This document shows, piece by piece, positions 7,787 through 17,099 of a stretch of 51,472 bases of DNA; positions within the stretch are counted from its first letter, which is position 1; each line of letters begins with the position of its first letter. Below the pieces are notes generated by a model. That model was not told where the DNA came from. It worked only from the letters and a program-made list of their open reading frames with translations, and made no database searches. The DNA is from Pseudomonadota bacterium (GTDB lineage Bacteria; Myxococcota_A; Polyangia; Fen-1088): positions 1-51,472 of the forward strand of contig JADGRB010000005.1 of NCBI GenBank assembly GCA_017881315.1. Reading direction: 5' to 3'. The translations under genes were made by a program, and so were the position numbers.

Positions 7787-8548
7787 ATGCCTGCGCTCGG
7801 CACCCGCGGTGTCTCCGGGTTCTTGGTCTTCCGCTCCTTCGGCCTGGGCATGGTCGCGCTGTCGCTCGGCTGCGGCGCCTCGACGGGACAGCTCTATGAA
7901 GATGGGATGGCCGCCTACAAGAAGAAGGAGACCGAGGTCGCCGTCAAGGACCTGGGCGCCTTCACCGAAAAGGGCTGCGGCGGAGCCGGCGCCGACCCCC
8001 ATTGCCGCAAGGCGTACCTGACGCTGGGCGCGGTCTACGAGGGCCGCGGCGCACCCGGCCGGGCCTGGGCCGCGTACGAGGCGGCCCTGACGTTTCCACC
8101 GCACGGCGAGGATGCCGCTGTGCAGGCCAACCTCGATCGTACCCGCCAGGCGCTGGGGGAAAACCAACAGAAGGCGACCAACCGCGCGCCCGTCATCATC
8201 CGGTATCGCGATGAGGTCACCGACGAGTACAACCCCCGTTCGGTGGTGATCTGGCTGGACCAAGAAGCGATTCTGACCAAGGACAAGGACGCGAGCGAGT
8301 TTCACACCCCCGAGTTTCATCGGGTCTACGGCGGCTCGGTCGCCACCGGCGAGCACGTGGTGCTGGTCGAGATGGTTCACGACTGCAAGGCGGGCGGCGG
8401 CGTGCGCTGCACCCGCTCGCACGTCCGCAAGGCCTGGCCGTTCGAGAGCGTCGCACACACGCCGGCGACCATCGAGATTCGCGCCTACGCCGAGAGCGGG
8501 GAGGGGGACGCCCCCTCGCGCCCGACCCTGGAATTCCTGGCGCGGTAG
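7787..8548 (+). CDS. Predicted lipoprotein with TPR-like region, unknown function
   Basis: A 253-residue protein. The hydrophobic segment FGLGMVALSLGC (about 18-29) ends in a plausible lipobox cysteine, after a rather long and weakly charged N-terminus. Residues 34-115 form TPR-like helix pairs (LYEDGMAAYKKKETEVAV, KAYLTLGAVYEGRGAPGRAW). The C-terminal half is beta-rich with no recognised domain and includes two cysteines in HDCKAGGGVRC that could pair. It is probably periplasmic and anchored to a membrane. Downstream it converges on the efflux adaptor gene with 14 bp between stops. I do not know the family. Confidence 0.75.
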   Translation: MPALGTRGVSGFLVFRSFGLGMVALSLGCGASTGQLYEDGMAAYKKKETEVAVKDLGAFTEKGCGGAGADPHCRKAYLTLGAVYEGRGAPGRAWAAYEAALTFPPHGEDAAVQANLDRTRQALGENQQKATNRAPVIIRYRDEVTDEYNPRSVVIWLDQEAILTKDKDASEFHTPEFHRVYGGSVATGEHVVLVEMVHDCKAGGGVRCTRSHVRKAWPFESVAHTPATIEIRAYAESGEGDAPSRPTLEFLAR

Positions 8549-8562
8549 CGAGCGGGCTCTCT

Positions 8563-9693
8563 CTACCTGGGCGCGGCGGGTTTCTGCGGCGTCTCGACGA
8601 TCTGAAGTTGGCTGCCGTCCTCCGCTTCGCTGCCCAGGTTCAGCGCCACCCGATCGCCTTCCTGCAGGCCGCTGACCAGGTGCACGGTCTGGCCGTCGTC
8701 GTTGGCGACGACGATCGGTTTGAAGTGCACGTGCCGATCGGCGTCCACGACCGCCGCCTGGGTCTTCTCGCCCCGCATCACCAGCGCCTCCGCCGGCATT
8801 TCGAGCAGCGGCGGGACCTTCACGTCCAAGGTGACCTCGACGTAGCTGCCGGGCAGGATCGCGCCGTCGGTGTTCTGGATGTCGACCTCGGTCTGCATGG
8901 TGCGGGTCTTGGGCGACAGCTCGCCGCTGGTCCGCGTGACCTTGGCGGCCCGCGACCAGCCGGGGCGCTCCGAGATCCGCACCACGACGGTGTCGCCGTC
9001 GCGCACGAACTGGGCGTTGGCCTGATCGACGTAGACGTAGACCCGGAGCTGGTCGCCCTTGGCGACGGCCACGATGGGGACGGCGCCCGCCTGGCCGTTG
9101 GCGGCGCTCTGGATGAGGGTGCCCGGATCGGCGAAGCGCGCGGTCACCACCCCGTCGAAGGGGGCGCGGATGACCCGGTACCCGCGCTGGGTCTCGAGGG
9201 CGCCCTGATTGGCGTCGGCGACGTCGGCCGAGGCCTGGCCCAGCTCCAGCTCCTGCGTCGACACCACGCCCGACGGGGCCAGCGCCGAGAGGCGCTTGGC
9301 GTTGATCCGCTTGTTGCGCGCATCGGCCAGCGCGGCGTCGTATTGCTGGTCGAGCTCGGGCGCGGTGACCGTCGCGATGAGCTGGTTCTTGCGAACGCGA
9401 TCGCCCTTGTCGACCTTGAGCTCGCGCAGGAACCCGGCCACCTTCGCGTAGAGGGTCACCTCGAAGAACGGTCGCGCCTCTCCCTGCAGCACCAGGTGAC
9501 GCACGCCGGGGGCGCGTTTGACCATCGCGACGCGGACGCGCGGGCCCCGCCGGACGTCGGTCTCCCGCGCCTGGGCCTCGTTGCGGGCCTCCGACCGGCG
9601 GTGCGTCCCCAGGCCGATCACGCCGAGCGCCGTGGCGCCCAGCGTCCCGACGCCCGCCAGGTAGACCAAGATCGAACGGTGGCGGGGCGACAT
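8563..9693 (-). CDS. RND efflux periplasmic adaptor (membrane fusion protein, HlyD family)
   Basis: 376 residues. An N-terminal hydrophobic anchor or signal (about 6-27) is followed by a barrel-sandwich half (ARPFFEVTLYAKVAGFLREL), the lipoyl-like DKGDRVRKNQLIATV, a short helical hairpin (about 110-160), the returning lipoyl half (YRVIRAPFDGVVTARFADPG) and beta-barrel and membrane-proximal domains ending in VSGLQEGDRVALN. It joins the inner-membrane RND pump to an outer-membrane channel. ATG 9693 shares its A with the stop of the upstream pump gene, so translation is coupled. The open frame extends further upstream on paper, but that stretch is antisense-like sequence within the pump gene. 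No outer-membrane factor is encoded nearby, so a channel encoded elsewhere is presumably used. Confidence 0.9.
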   Translation of the reverse strand: MSPRHRSILVYLAGVGTLGATALGVIGLGTHRRSEARNEAQARETDVRRGPRVRVAMVKRAPGVRHLVLQGEARPFFEVTLYAKVAGFLRELKVDKGDRVRKNQLIATVTAPELDQQYDAALADARNKRINAKRLSALAPSGVVSTQELELGQASADVADANQGALETQRGYRVIRAPFDGVVTARFADPGTLIQSAANGQAGAVPIVAVAKGDQLRVYVYVDQANAQFVRDGDTVVVRISERPGWSRAAKVTRTSGELSPKTRTMQTEVDIQNTDGAILPGSYVEVTLDVKVPPLLEMPAEALVMRGEKTQAAVVDADRHVHFKPIVVANDDGQTVHLVSGLQEGDRVALNLGSEAEDGSQLQIVETPQKPAAPR

Positions 9694-12600
9694 CAGGCCG
9701 GGCTCCCGCTCGGTTGCGGGTGGGGCGATTCCCCCTGCCGCTCTTCGTCCAGAAACTTCTGTTCCATCACGTGCTTGTTCGGCAGCTTCAGGCGGAGGCT
9801 GGCATATACCACGGGCACCACGAAGAGCGTCGCGACGGTGGCCAGAGCCAGGCCGCCGATGACCGCGCGCCCGAGCGGGGCGTTCTGCTCGCCCGCTTCC
9901 CCGAGGCCGAGCGCCATCGGGATCATCCCGATGATCATCGCCAACGCCGTCATGATCACCGGCCGCAGACGGGTCCGGCCGGCCTCGAGGGCGGCGTCGA
10001 GCGGCGAGATCCCCTCCTTCTCGACGCGCAGATCGTTGGCGAAGCTGACCAGCAGGATCGAGTTCGACACCGCGATCCCGACCGCCATGATCGACCCCAT
10101 CAGCGACTCCACGTTGATGGTCGTATGCGTGAACGCCAGCATCCAGAGGATGCCGACCAGCGCGCCCGGGACCGCGACCATGATGATGAAGGGGTCCAGC
10201 CAGGACTGAAACAGGATCACCATCAGGCAATAGACCAGGAGCGCCGCCAGGATCAGGCCCAGGCCCAGGCTGCGGAAGGAGTGCTGCATGACCTGGTTCT
10301 GGCCGCGCAGGGTGATCTTCATCCCCGGCGGCAGCTTGCCGAGCGCGTCGATCTTGCGCTGGATGTCGGAGGCGACGGAGCCGAGATCCCGATCCTCGAC
10401 GTTGGCGTCGACGTCGATCACCCGCTGGACCGTGTAGTGGTTGATCTGCTCCGGGCTGGCGCCCGGGTGAACCGAGGCGACGCCGCTCAGGATCTGGGTC
10501 GGCGCCTCCGGCAGCGCCGAGGGGGACGGCGTTCCGCTGGACGACGTGATGGGCGCGCCCGCCGTCAGCGGCGTCGACATCACGCGCTCCACCGACGACA
10601 GCTGCGGCAGCGGCGTCTTGACCACCACGAAGTAGTTCACGTTGTTGTGCGGGTTCAGGAAGTACGACGGCGCCACCAGGCCGCTCGACGACAGCGAGAC
10701 CAGCAGGTTGTTGGCGACGTCGCGCTCGCTGATCCCGGCCTGGGCGGCGCGCAGCCGATCGACGTCGACCTTGATCGCGGGGTAGTCGATGTCCTGCACG
10801 ATGTGGGAGTCGGCGGTCCCGGGGATCTCGGCGATGCCGTCGCGCAGCTTGCGGGCAAATTCGTACCCCTTCTGCAGGTCGGGAAACTCGACCTGCACGT
10901 CGATGGGGGCGGAGAGGCCGAAGTTGAGCACCTGGCTCACGATGTCGGCCGGCTGAAAGTAGGCATTCGAGCCCGGGAAATCGCGCTTGAGCATCTGGCG
11001 GATGCGCTGCATGTAGCGCGCGGTCGGCGCGTGGTCGCCCTTGAGCGCGATCAGGATCTCCGCGTCCATCGGGCTCACGTTGTCGGTCTGGACGAAGGCC
11101 AGGTTGTACGACACGGGCACGCCCAGCATCGAGTTGATGGTCTCGATCTGATCGGGCGGAATGATCTGGCGGATCCCGTCCTCGACCTGCTCCACCAACG
11201 CTTCGGTCTTCTCGATGCGCGAACCGTTGGGGGCCCGGAAGTGCAGCTTCATGAGGCCGGCGTCGACGGAGGGGAAGAAGTCGGTGCCGACCACGAAGAC
11301 CAGGCAGAAGCTGGCCATGCCGACCGCGGCGGCGGCGGCCATGGTGAAGCGGCCGTGGTCGAGCGCGCTGCGGAGGAGAGCGGCGTAGCCGTTTTGAAAG
11401 CGTTCGAAACCGGCGTCCCGCCAGCGGTTGAAACGAAACGCCAGTTCCTTCCAGCCGCCGGAGGGTCCGGCTGCGCCCGGTTCGTGGTGCTCCTCGCTGC
11501 GCATGAGCAGCCGGGCCAGCGCCGGCACCAGCGTCCGGGACAGCAGGTACGACGCCATCATCGCCAGCACCACCGAGATCGCGAGCGGCGTGAACAGGAA
11601 GCGGGCCGGCCCGACCAGCAGGACCACCGGGCTGAAGACGATGCAGATCGACAGCGTCGCGACGATGGCGGGAACCGCGATCTGTTGCGCGCCGTCCAGG
11701 ATGGCGCGCGTGAGCGGCTTACCCATCAGGCGGTTGCGGTGGATGTTCTCCACCTCCACCGTGGCGTCGTCGACCAGCATGCCGATGGCCAGCGCCAGCC
11801 CCCCCAGCGTCATGATGTTGATGGTGTTGCCGGTCAGGTTGAGGCCCACGATGGCCGAGAAGATCGCGAGCGGGATCGAGGTGCAGACGATCACCATGCT
11901 GCGCCAGCTCCCCAGAAACAGGCCCACCATGAGCGAAACCAGGATCGACGAGACGATCGCCTCGCGCACGACGCCCCCGATGGCGCCCCGCACGAACACC
12001 GACTGATCGAAGTCCAGCTTCAGCTCGAGGCCGTTCGGCGCCGCGGCCTTGATCCCCGGCAGCGCGTCCCGGGTGGCGTCCACCACCGCCAGCGTCGAGG
12101 CGTCCGCGTGCTTCAAGATGGCGAGGTAAGTCGCCCGGCGGCCATTGACCCGGACCAGGTTGGTCTGGTCGGCAAAGGCATCCGAGATGCGCGCGACGTC
12201 CCCCAGCAGGATAGGCGCCCCGTCCACGATCTTGACCGGGATGTTCGCGAACTCGGCCACCTCGAGCGGGCTCGAATTCAGCAGCACGTTGTACTCGCGG
12301 CTGCCGATGCGCGCGGTCCCGGCCGGGAGGATCACGTTCGAGGTGTTGAGCGCGTTCACCACGTCGTAAGGGGAGAGCCCCTTGGCGGTCAGTTGCTGGG
12401 GATCGATGTCGACGTTGATCTGGCGCGACTTGCCGCCGAACGGTGCCGGCGTCGACAGCCCCGGGATGGTGAACAGCTTGACCCGGATGAAGTTGAGCCC
12501 GTAGTCGAAGACCTGCTGCTCGGGGAGGACCTCACTGCTGGCGGTGAGCTGCGCCACCGGCACGTTGGAGGCGTTGAATTGAATGATGGCCGGCGGCGTC

Positions 12601-12971
12601 ATCCCGGGCGGCGCGATGCGCAGGACGGTGCTGGAGACCGCCGATATTTGAGCGATGGCGGCACCGATCTCGGCGCCAGGTTGAAAGTAGACCTTCAAGA
12701 TTCCGATCCCGGGAATCGACTGCGATTCGATCCGCTCGATGCCGTTGACGGTGGTCGAGTATGCGCGCTCGCTGATGAGGACCACCCGCCGCTCCATGTC
12801 CTGGGCGGAGAGCCCCGGGTAGTTCCAGACCACTGCGACCACCGGGATGTCGATGGCGGGAAAGATGTCCACCACCATCCGGGTGAGCGACAGGACCCCC
12901 ATGACCAAGATCAAGCCGCACATCACCGCGACGGTGTAGGGGCGCCGCAGGGCGAGCCGAACTATCCACAT
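9693..12971 (-). CDS. RND efflux pump permease (AcrB/HAE1-like)
   Basis: 1092 residues, the usual length of an AcrB-type resistance-nodulation-division pump. The N-terminal membrane helix is followed by a first large periplasmic loop with typical MVVDIFPAIDIPVV and WNYPGLSAQDMER motifs. Membrane helices 2-6 include GLALAIGMLVDDATVEVENI, whose paired aspartates are the proton-relay acids of this family. A second loop and a final helical bundle (LMGSIMAVGIAVSNSILLV) complete the duplicated topology. An insertion rich in Ser/Pro/Ala near residue 810 is unusual but lies in a loop. It is the first gene of a two-gene operon with the adaptor and has a plausible promoter at 13010-13037. The substrate (drug, solvent or metabolite) cannot be told from sequence. 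Confidence 0.93.
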   Translation of the reverse strand: MWIVRLALRRPYTVAVMCGLILVMGVLSLTRMVVDIFPAIDIPVVAVVWNYPGLSAQDMERRVVLISERAYSTTVNGIERIESQSIPGIGILKVYFQPGAEIGAAIAQISAVSSTVLRIAPPGMTPPAIIQFNASNVPVAQLTASSEVLPEQQVFDYGLNFIRVKLFTIPGLSTPAPFGGKSRQINVDIDPQQLTAKGLSPYDVVNALNTSNVILPAGTARIGSREYNVLLNSSPLEVAEFANIPVKIVDGAPILLGDVARISDAFADQTNLVRVNGRRATYLAILKHADASTLAVVDATRDALPGIKAAAPNGLELKLDFDQSVFVRGAIGGVVREAIVSSILVSLMVGLFLGSWRSMVIVCTSIPLAIFSAIVGLNLTGNTINIMTLGGLALAIGMLVDDATVEVENIHRNRLMGKPLTRAILDGAQQIAVPAIVATLSICIVFSPVVLLVGPARFLFTPLAISVVLAMMASYLLSRTLVPALARLLMRSEEHHEPGAAGPSGGWKELAFRFNRWRDAGFERFQNGYAALLRSALDHGRFTMAAAAAVGMASFCLVFVVGTDFFPSVDAGLMKLHFRAPNGSRIEKTEALVEQVEDGIRQIIPPDQIETINSMLGVPVSYNLAFVQTDNVSPMDAEILIALKGDHAPTARYMQRIRQMLKRDFPGSNAYFQPADIVSQVLNFGLSAPIDVQVEFPDLQKGYEFARKLRDGIAEIPGTADSHIVQDIDYPAIKVDVDRLRAAQAGISERDVANNLLVSLSSSGLVAPSYFLNPHNNVNYFVVVKTPLPQLSSVERVMSTPLTAGAPITSSSGTPSPSALPEAPTQILSGVASVHPGASPEQINHYTVQRVIDVDANVEDRDLGSVASDIQRKIDALGKLPPGMKITLRGQNQVMQHSFRSLGLGLILAALLVYCLMVILFQSWLDPFIIMVAVPGALVGILWMLAFTHTTINVESLMGSIMAVGIAVSNSILLVSFANDLRVEKEGISPLDAALEAGRTRLRPVIMTALAMIIGMIPMALGLGEAGEQNAPLGRAVIGGLALATVATLFVVPVVYASLRLKLPNKHVMEQKFLDEERQGESPHPQPSGSPA

Positions 12972-13009
12972 GGGTGTTTACGCCGCTTCCCGCCGGACAC
13001 TTCGACGGG

Positions 13010-13037
13010 AATCTATGCGACCAATTGGCAAGGTCAA
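13010..13037 (-). promoter_or_regulatory. Promoter of the RND efflux operon
   Basis: On the minus strand TTGACC (13037-13032) and TAGATT (13015-13010) are separated by 16 bp. The spacer contains the 8-bp palindrome CCAATTGG (13021-13028), which could be part of a regulator site. The predicted leader to ATG 12971 is about 32 nt, with a weak GGGAAGCGG before the start. Confidence 0.5.
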
Positions 13038-13064
13038 GGTCGGGCGTCCCGACGGCGACGAATT

Positions 13065-13715
13065 TCACGCGCCGGAGGTGGCGGTCGTGAAGAGCATGGG
13101 GGCGCCGGTGGCCTGGACGATGGTGTCGCGGTGGACGCCTTCGGCCTTCGCGATGCAGACGAAGCAGTCGCCCCCCACGTCGAAGATGCCGAGCTCGGTG
13201 ATCACGCGGCTGGTGCAGCCGAGCGCGGTGGGCGGCAGCGTGAGCCGGTGGACCAGCTTGGGCTTGCCGTCCTTCGAGGCGTGGCTCTGGAGCACCACCA
13301 CCCGCCGCGCGCCCGCGGCCAGATCCATGGCGCCCCCCATGCCGGTGATGAGCTTGCCCGGCACCGTCCAGTTGGCCAGATCGCCGTTGCAGGCGACCTC
13401 CAGGCCGCCCAGGATCGCGAGGTCGATGTGGCCGCCGCGGATCATCGCGAACGACAGCGCGGAATCGAACATGCTGGCGCCGGGCAGGGCCGTCACCAGC
13501 TGCTTGCCCGCGTTGATGAGCCGCGGATCGATCTCCTCCTCGGTGGGGAAGGGGCCCATGCCCAGGATGCCGTTCTCCGAATGGAGCGTGACGCCGCTGT
13601 CGAGATCGAGATAGTTCGCCACCTCGGTGGGCAGGCCGATCCCCAGGTTCACGATCTGTCCGGGCTGAATCTCGGCGGCCGCCCGCCGGACCATCTCTTC
13701 GCGCGACCAGCTCAC
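13065..13715 (-). CDS. scoB: 3-oxoacid CoA-transferase subunit B
   Basis: 216 residues from GTG 13715, which overlaps the stop of the A subunit as GTGA. Motifs include VNLGIGLPTEVANYL, the catalytic glutamate in HSENGILGMGPFP, INAGKQLVTALPGAS, SFAMIRGGHIDLAILGGL and ITGMGGAMDLAAGARRV. The glutamate attacks the acyl-CoA and carries CoA between a dicarboxylate such as succinate and a 3-oxoacid or related acid. It is the last gene of a five-gene coupled operon. An ATG at 13694 would remove only seven residues. The family is certain. The real acyl substrate is inferred, and in this operon it may be a dicarboxylate produced by the linked aldehyde dehydrogenase. Confidence 0.92.
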   Translation of the reverse strand: MSWSREEMVRRAAAEIQPGQIVNLGIGLPTEVANYLDLDSGVTLHSENGILGMGPFPTEEEIDPRLINAGKQLVTALPGASMFDSALSFAMIRGGHIDLAILGGLEVACNGDLANWTVPGKLITGMGGAMDLAAGARRVVVLQSHASKDGKPKLVHRLTLPPTALGCTSRVITELGIFDVGGDCFVCIAKAEGVHRDTIVQATGAPMLFTTATSGA

Positions 13716-14479
13716 CCGCGCCCGATCTTGGTCCGCGTCGCTTCGCTCAGCTGCTTGCCGCCCTTGGCGCGCGTGGTCCGATGCTCGATGACGTTGCGGT
13801 GCTCCCGCACCTCGACGATCCGCTTGATGTAGAGGCCCGGCAGATGGACGTCGTCGGGATCGATGGTCCCCTTGGGCACCAGGCGGTCGGTCTCCGCGAC
13901 GGTGACGTCGGCGGCGGTGGCCATGAGCGGGTTGAAATTGCGCGCGGTCCGGTAAAAGCGCAGGTTCCCGAAGCGGTCGGCGACGGCGGCCCGCACGATC
14001 GCCAGGTCGGCGCGCAGCGGGCGCTCGAAGAGGTATTTGCGGCCGTCGAGCTCGCGCACCTCTTTCCCCTCCGCCACCACCGTCCCCACCCCGGCGGGCG
14101 TGTAGAACCCGGCGATGCCGGCGCCGCCGGCGCGAATCCGCTCGGCGAACGTCCCCTGCGACACCAGCTCCACCTTGACCTTGCCGGCCAGGAACAGCTC
14201 GGCCAGGTCCGGGTTGCCGCCCACGAAGCTGCAGATGACCCGCGAGACCTGCCCGTTTTGAAGCAGCACCGCCAGCCCCTGTCCCTGGTTGCCGCAGTTG
14301 TTGCTGATGATGGTGAGGTTCCTGACCCCGCTGGCGGCGATGGCGTCGATGCAGGCTTCGGGGTTGCCGCACAGGCCGAACCCGCCCGACATGATGGACA
14401 TCCCGTCGCGCAGCAGGCCCGCCAGCGCTCCGACGACGTCGCCGTAGACCTTGCCATCGTGGGAACGCTGGTGGCTCAC
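13712..14479 (-). CDS. scoA: 3-oxoacid CoA-transferase subunit A
   Basis: 255 residues from GTG 14479, overlapping the upstream aminotransferase stop as GTGA. It begins with the conserved VYGDVVGALAGLLRDGM, then GGFGLCGNPEACIDAI, the SNNCGNQGQGLAVLL segment, FVGGNPDLAELFLAG, FYTPAGVGT and LYIKRIVEVR near the end. These match the A (alpha) subunit of succinyl-CoA:3-ketoacid CoA-transferase, which builds the CoA-binding half of the heteromer. It works with the adjacent B subunit. The C-terminus carries a basic tail (TTRAKGGKQLSEATRTKIG) a little longer than usual. Confidence 0.92.
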   Translation of the reverse strand: MSHQRSHDGKVYGDVVGALAGLLRDGMSIMSGGFGLCGNPEACIDAIAASGVRNLTIISNNCGNQGQGLAVLLQNGQVSRVICSFVGGNPDLAELFLAGKVKVELVSQGTFAERIRAGGAGIAGFYTPAGVGTVVAEGKEVRELDGRKYLFERPLRADLAIVRAAVADRFGNLRFYRTARNFNPLMATAADVTVAETDRLVPKGTIDPDDVHLPGLYIKRIVEVREHRNVIEHRTTRAKGGKQLSEATRTKIGRG

Positions 14480-15786
14480 CGGAACGCCTCGTCGAGGGCG
14501 CGGCCGAGATCGCCGAGCGCCGCTTCCAGCTCTGCCTCCGCGATCACCAGGGGCGGCGCCAGATAGAGCAAGTTGTCGCGCTTGTGCAGGTGGAGCCGCG
14601 CGCGGCGCAAGATGGCCGCCAGCTTCGCCATGGTGACCGCGGGCATCGGCTCCCTGGTCCGCTGGGAGGCGGGGCCGGGCACGCAGAGCTCGAACGCCCA
14701 GAGCAGCCCGAGGCCCCGCACCTCGCCGATGTAGGGCCGCTCGCGGGCGAAGTCCTCGAGCCGGACACCGAGAAAGGTACCTAGCGCCGCCGCGCGCTCG
14801 ACCAATCCCTCGTCGCGGATGGTCTCGATGGTGGCCACCACCGCCTCGCAGACCAGCGGGTGGGCGTAGCTCGTGAGCCCGCAGACCAGCACCTGATCGT
14901 CGAAATGGCGCGCGATCCGGTCGGTCACGATCACCGCGCCGCCCGGGACATATCCGCCGGTCAGCCCCTTGGCCATGGTCAGCAGATCCGGGGTCACGCC
15001 GTCGTGATCGACCGCGAACCAGCGGCCGGTGCGCCCGAACCCGGACAGGACCTCGTCGGCGATCAGCAAGACGCCGTGGCGATCGCAGATCGCGCGGATC
15101 TTCTTCCAGTAGCCCGGCGGCGGGACGAAGACGCCGTTCGCGCCGACGATCCCTTCCAGGATCACGGCGGCGACCGTCTCCGGGCCCTCGCGCAGGAGCG
15201 CCGTTTCCAGGTCGGCCGCGCATTCGTGCGCGCAGGAGGTCGGCTCCTTGCCGAACGGGCAGCGGAAGCAGTAGGGATCGCCCATCCGCACCACGCCCGG
15301 CAGGCCGGGCTCGAAAGGCAACCGCCGCGGATCGCCGGAGAGCGACAGCATCGCCAGGCTGGCGCCGTGGTAGCTGCGGGTGCGGGCGACCACCTTTTGC
15401 CGTCCGGTGAAGAGGCGCGCGATCTTGATGGCGTTCTCGTTGGCCTCGGTGCCCGACAGACAGAAGAAGGTCTTTTCGAGCCCGGGCGGCGTCACCTCGG
15501 CCAGGAGCTCGCCCGCGCGCGCCTTGGCGGCAAAGACCGCGGTCGGTGTCACCAGCAAGCCGCGGGTCGCCGCCTCACCGAGCGCCTTCTGCATGCGCGG
15601 GTGACCGTGCCCGAGGCCGGCGTTCCAGGTCATGCTGCCGAGGTCCCACCACTTTCCGCCGTCGGCGGTCACGAAGCGGGGCCCCTCGCCGCCGACGATC
15701 TCGAGCGGCACCGCGTTCGCCTGGGCGGTCCAGGTGTAAAAGACGCGGGCGGCCTGGCGCGCTGCGATGTCGCTCGCCGAGGTCAT
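14476..15786 (-). CDS. Class III (omega) aminotransferase, first copy
   Basis: A PLP-dependent aminotransferase of 436 residues. Visible landmarks are the substrate-binding WWDLGSMTWNAGLGHGHP, the cofactor phosphate region FFCLSGTEANENAIKIAR, SYHGASLAMLSLSGD, the aspartate in LLIADEVLSGFGRTG and the PLP lysine in LTMAKGLTGGYVPGG. A four-cysteine insert (CFRCPFGKEPTSCAHEC) resembles that of taurine-, beta-alanine- or other omega-amino-acid transaminases and could bind a metal. ATG 15786 overlaps the upstream stop as ATGA. Together with the second aminotransferase and the aldehyde dehydrogenase it most likely deaminates a terminal amino group; the exact substrate is not evident. Confidence 0.88.
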   Translation of the reverse strand: MTSASDIAARQAARVFYTWTAQANAVPLEIVGGEGPRFVTADGGKWWDLGSMTWNAGLGHGHPRMQKALGEAATRGLLVTPTAVFAAKARAGELLAEVTPPGLEKTFFCLSGTEANENAIKIARLFTGRQKVVARTRSYHGASLAMLSLSGDPRRLPFEPGLPGVVRMGDPYCFRCPFGKEPTSCAHECAADLETALLREGPETVAAVILEGIVGANGVFVPPPGYWKKIRAICDRHGVLLIADEVLSGFGRTGRWFAVDHDGVTPDLLTMAKGLTGGYVPGGAVIVTDRIARHFDDQVLVCGLTSYAHPLVCEAVVATIETIRDEGLVERAAALGTFLGVRLEDFARERPYIGEVRGLGLLWAFELCVPGPASQRTREPMPAVTMAKLAAILRRARLHLHKRDNLLYLAPPLVIAEAELEAALGDLGRALDEAFR

Positions 15787-17099
15787 GCGGGCGCGGCCGC
15801 GTTTACGTCGGCGCAGGCCTGGGCGAAGACGTCGCTCACGATCTCGGCCTGCGCCTCGGTCAGGATGAGCGGCGGCGAGAAGCGGATCGCCTTCTTGCCG
15901 CACTCGAGGAGCAACAGACCGCGCCGAAAGCAGAGCTGGGCCAGGGCGCCCGCCCGCTCGTGTGTGTCGAGCTCGACCCCGATCATGAGCCCCAGGCCAC
16001 GCACGTCGGTCACGCCGGCGGCGCCCGCCAGCTTGGTGGCCAGCATCTTCTTGAGACGCTGCCCGACCCGGGCGGAGCTCGCGACGAGATCGTCCTCGAG
16101 AAGCCTGATCGTCGCCAGGCCCGCGGCGATGGCCACTGGGTTGCCGGCGATGGTCGATCCATGGCTGCCGGCCGGCCAGGTCATGATGTCGCTCGGCGCC
16201 ATCATCGCGCCGAGCGGCATCCCCGAGGCGATCCCCTTGGCGACCAGCAAGATGTCCGGGACCACCCCGGTGTGCTCCGCCGCGAACATCTTCCCGGTGC
16301 GCCCCATGCCGGTCTGAACCTCGTCGAAGCAGAGCAAGATTCCGTGCAGGTTGCAGAGCGCGCGCAGACCGGGCAGGAAGTCGGGCGGCGGGACGATGTA
16401 CCCGCCTTCGCCGAGCACCGGCTCGACCACGATGGCCGCCACGTCCGTGGGCGCGGTGAGCGTCGCGAAGAGCTCCTCGACGCTGTCGAGATCCCCGTAG
16501 GTCGCGTGAGACACCCCGGGCAAGAGCGGCCCGAAGCCGCGGCGGTACTTGGACTTGCTGGCCGTCAGGGACAGCGAGCCGAGCGTGCGGCCGTGGAACC
16601 CACCGCGAAACGCGATGATCCCCGGGCGCCCGGTGTGCTGGCGCGCCAGCTTGATGGCGGCCTCGACGGCCTCGGTCCCCGAGTTGGTGAGAAAGGTCTG
16701 CCAGTGGTGCGTGTTGGGACCGATCTGCTGCGCGAGCGCGCCGAGCTTCGCGCAGATCTCGCCGTAGCCGGGATAGTGGAAGTCGGTGCCACAGATGTGA
16801 ATCAAGATCTGCGCCTGCGCGGCGATCGCCGCCGCGACGTCCGGGTGGCAGTGTCCGGTCGACGCCGTGGCGACCCCCGCCTCCGCGTCCAGATAGACGT
16901 TGCCGTCGACGTCCTCGACCATGCAGCCCGAGGCGCGCCGGACCATCAGCGGATAGCAATGGATGAGAGAAGGGGAGAGATGCGGCAGCGCACGGGCGAT
17001 CATCTCTCGCGCGTGCGGCCCGGGGGGCGGCGTCACGATGGTGATCGGCTGCGCCGCCAGCGCCTCGAGCGCCAGCTTCGCCGTACGCGCCGCGCTCAC
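15783..17099 (-). CDS. Class III aminotransferase, second copy (4-aminobutyrate/ornithine type)
   Basis: 438 residues from GTG 17099 (GTGA overlap with the upstream stop). Landmarks are VEDVDGNVYLDAEAGVATA, TFLTNSGTEAVEAAIKLAR, FRGGFHGRTLGSLSLTASK, IVVEPVLGEGGY, LCFDEVQTGMGRTG and the PLP lysine in LLVAKGIASGMPLGAM, followed by SHGSTIAGNPVA. These are closest to 4-aminobutyrate (GabT-like) and ornithine/acetylornithine transaminases. The product would be an omega-semialdehyde, which fits the aldehyde dehydrogenase encoded just upstream. Two different class III enzymes in one operon suggest either two amino donors or two steps of one route. Confidence 0.88.
   Translation of the reverse strand: MSAARTAKLALEALAAQPITIVTPPPGPHAREMIARALPHLSPSLIHCYPLMVRRASGCMVEDVDGNVYLDAEAGVATASTGHCHPDVAAAIAAQAQILIHICGTDFHYPGYGEICAKLGALAQQIGPNTHHWQTFLTNSGTEAVEAAIKLARQHTGRPGIIAFRGGFHGRTLGSLSLTASKSKYRRGFGPLLPGVSHATYGDLDSVEELFATLTAPTDVAAIVVEPVLGEGGYIVPPPDFLPGLRALCNLHGILLCFDEVQTGMGRTGKMFAAEHTGVVPDILLVAKGIASGMPLGAMMAPSDIMTWPAGSHGSTIAGNPVAIAAGLATIRLLEDDLVASSARVGQRLKKMLATKLAGAAGVTDVRGLGLMIGVELDTHERAGALAQLCFRRGLLLLECGKKAIRFSPPLILTEAQAEIVSDVFAQACADVNAAAPA

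Noticed and set aside
9714-13832. A very long open frame (1372 codons) antisense to the efflux pump
   Set aside because: The product is Arg/His/Gly/Asp-rich with no domain, as expected for the opposite strand of GC-rich coding DNA. The RND pump on the minus strand has full homology.
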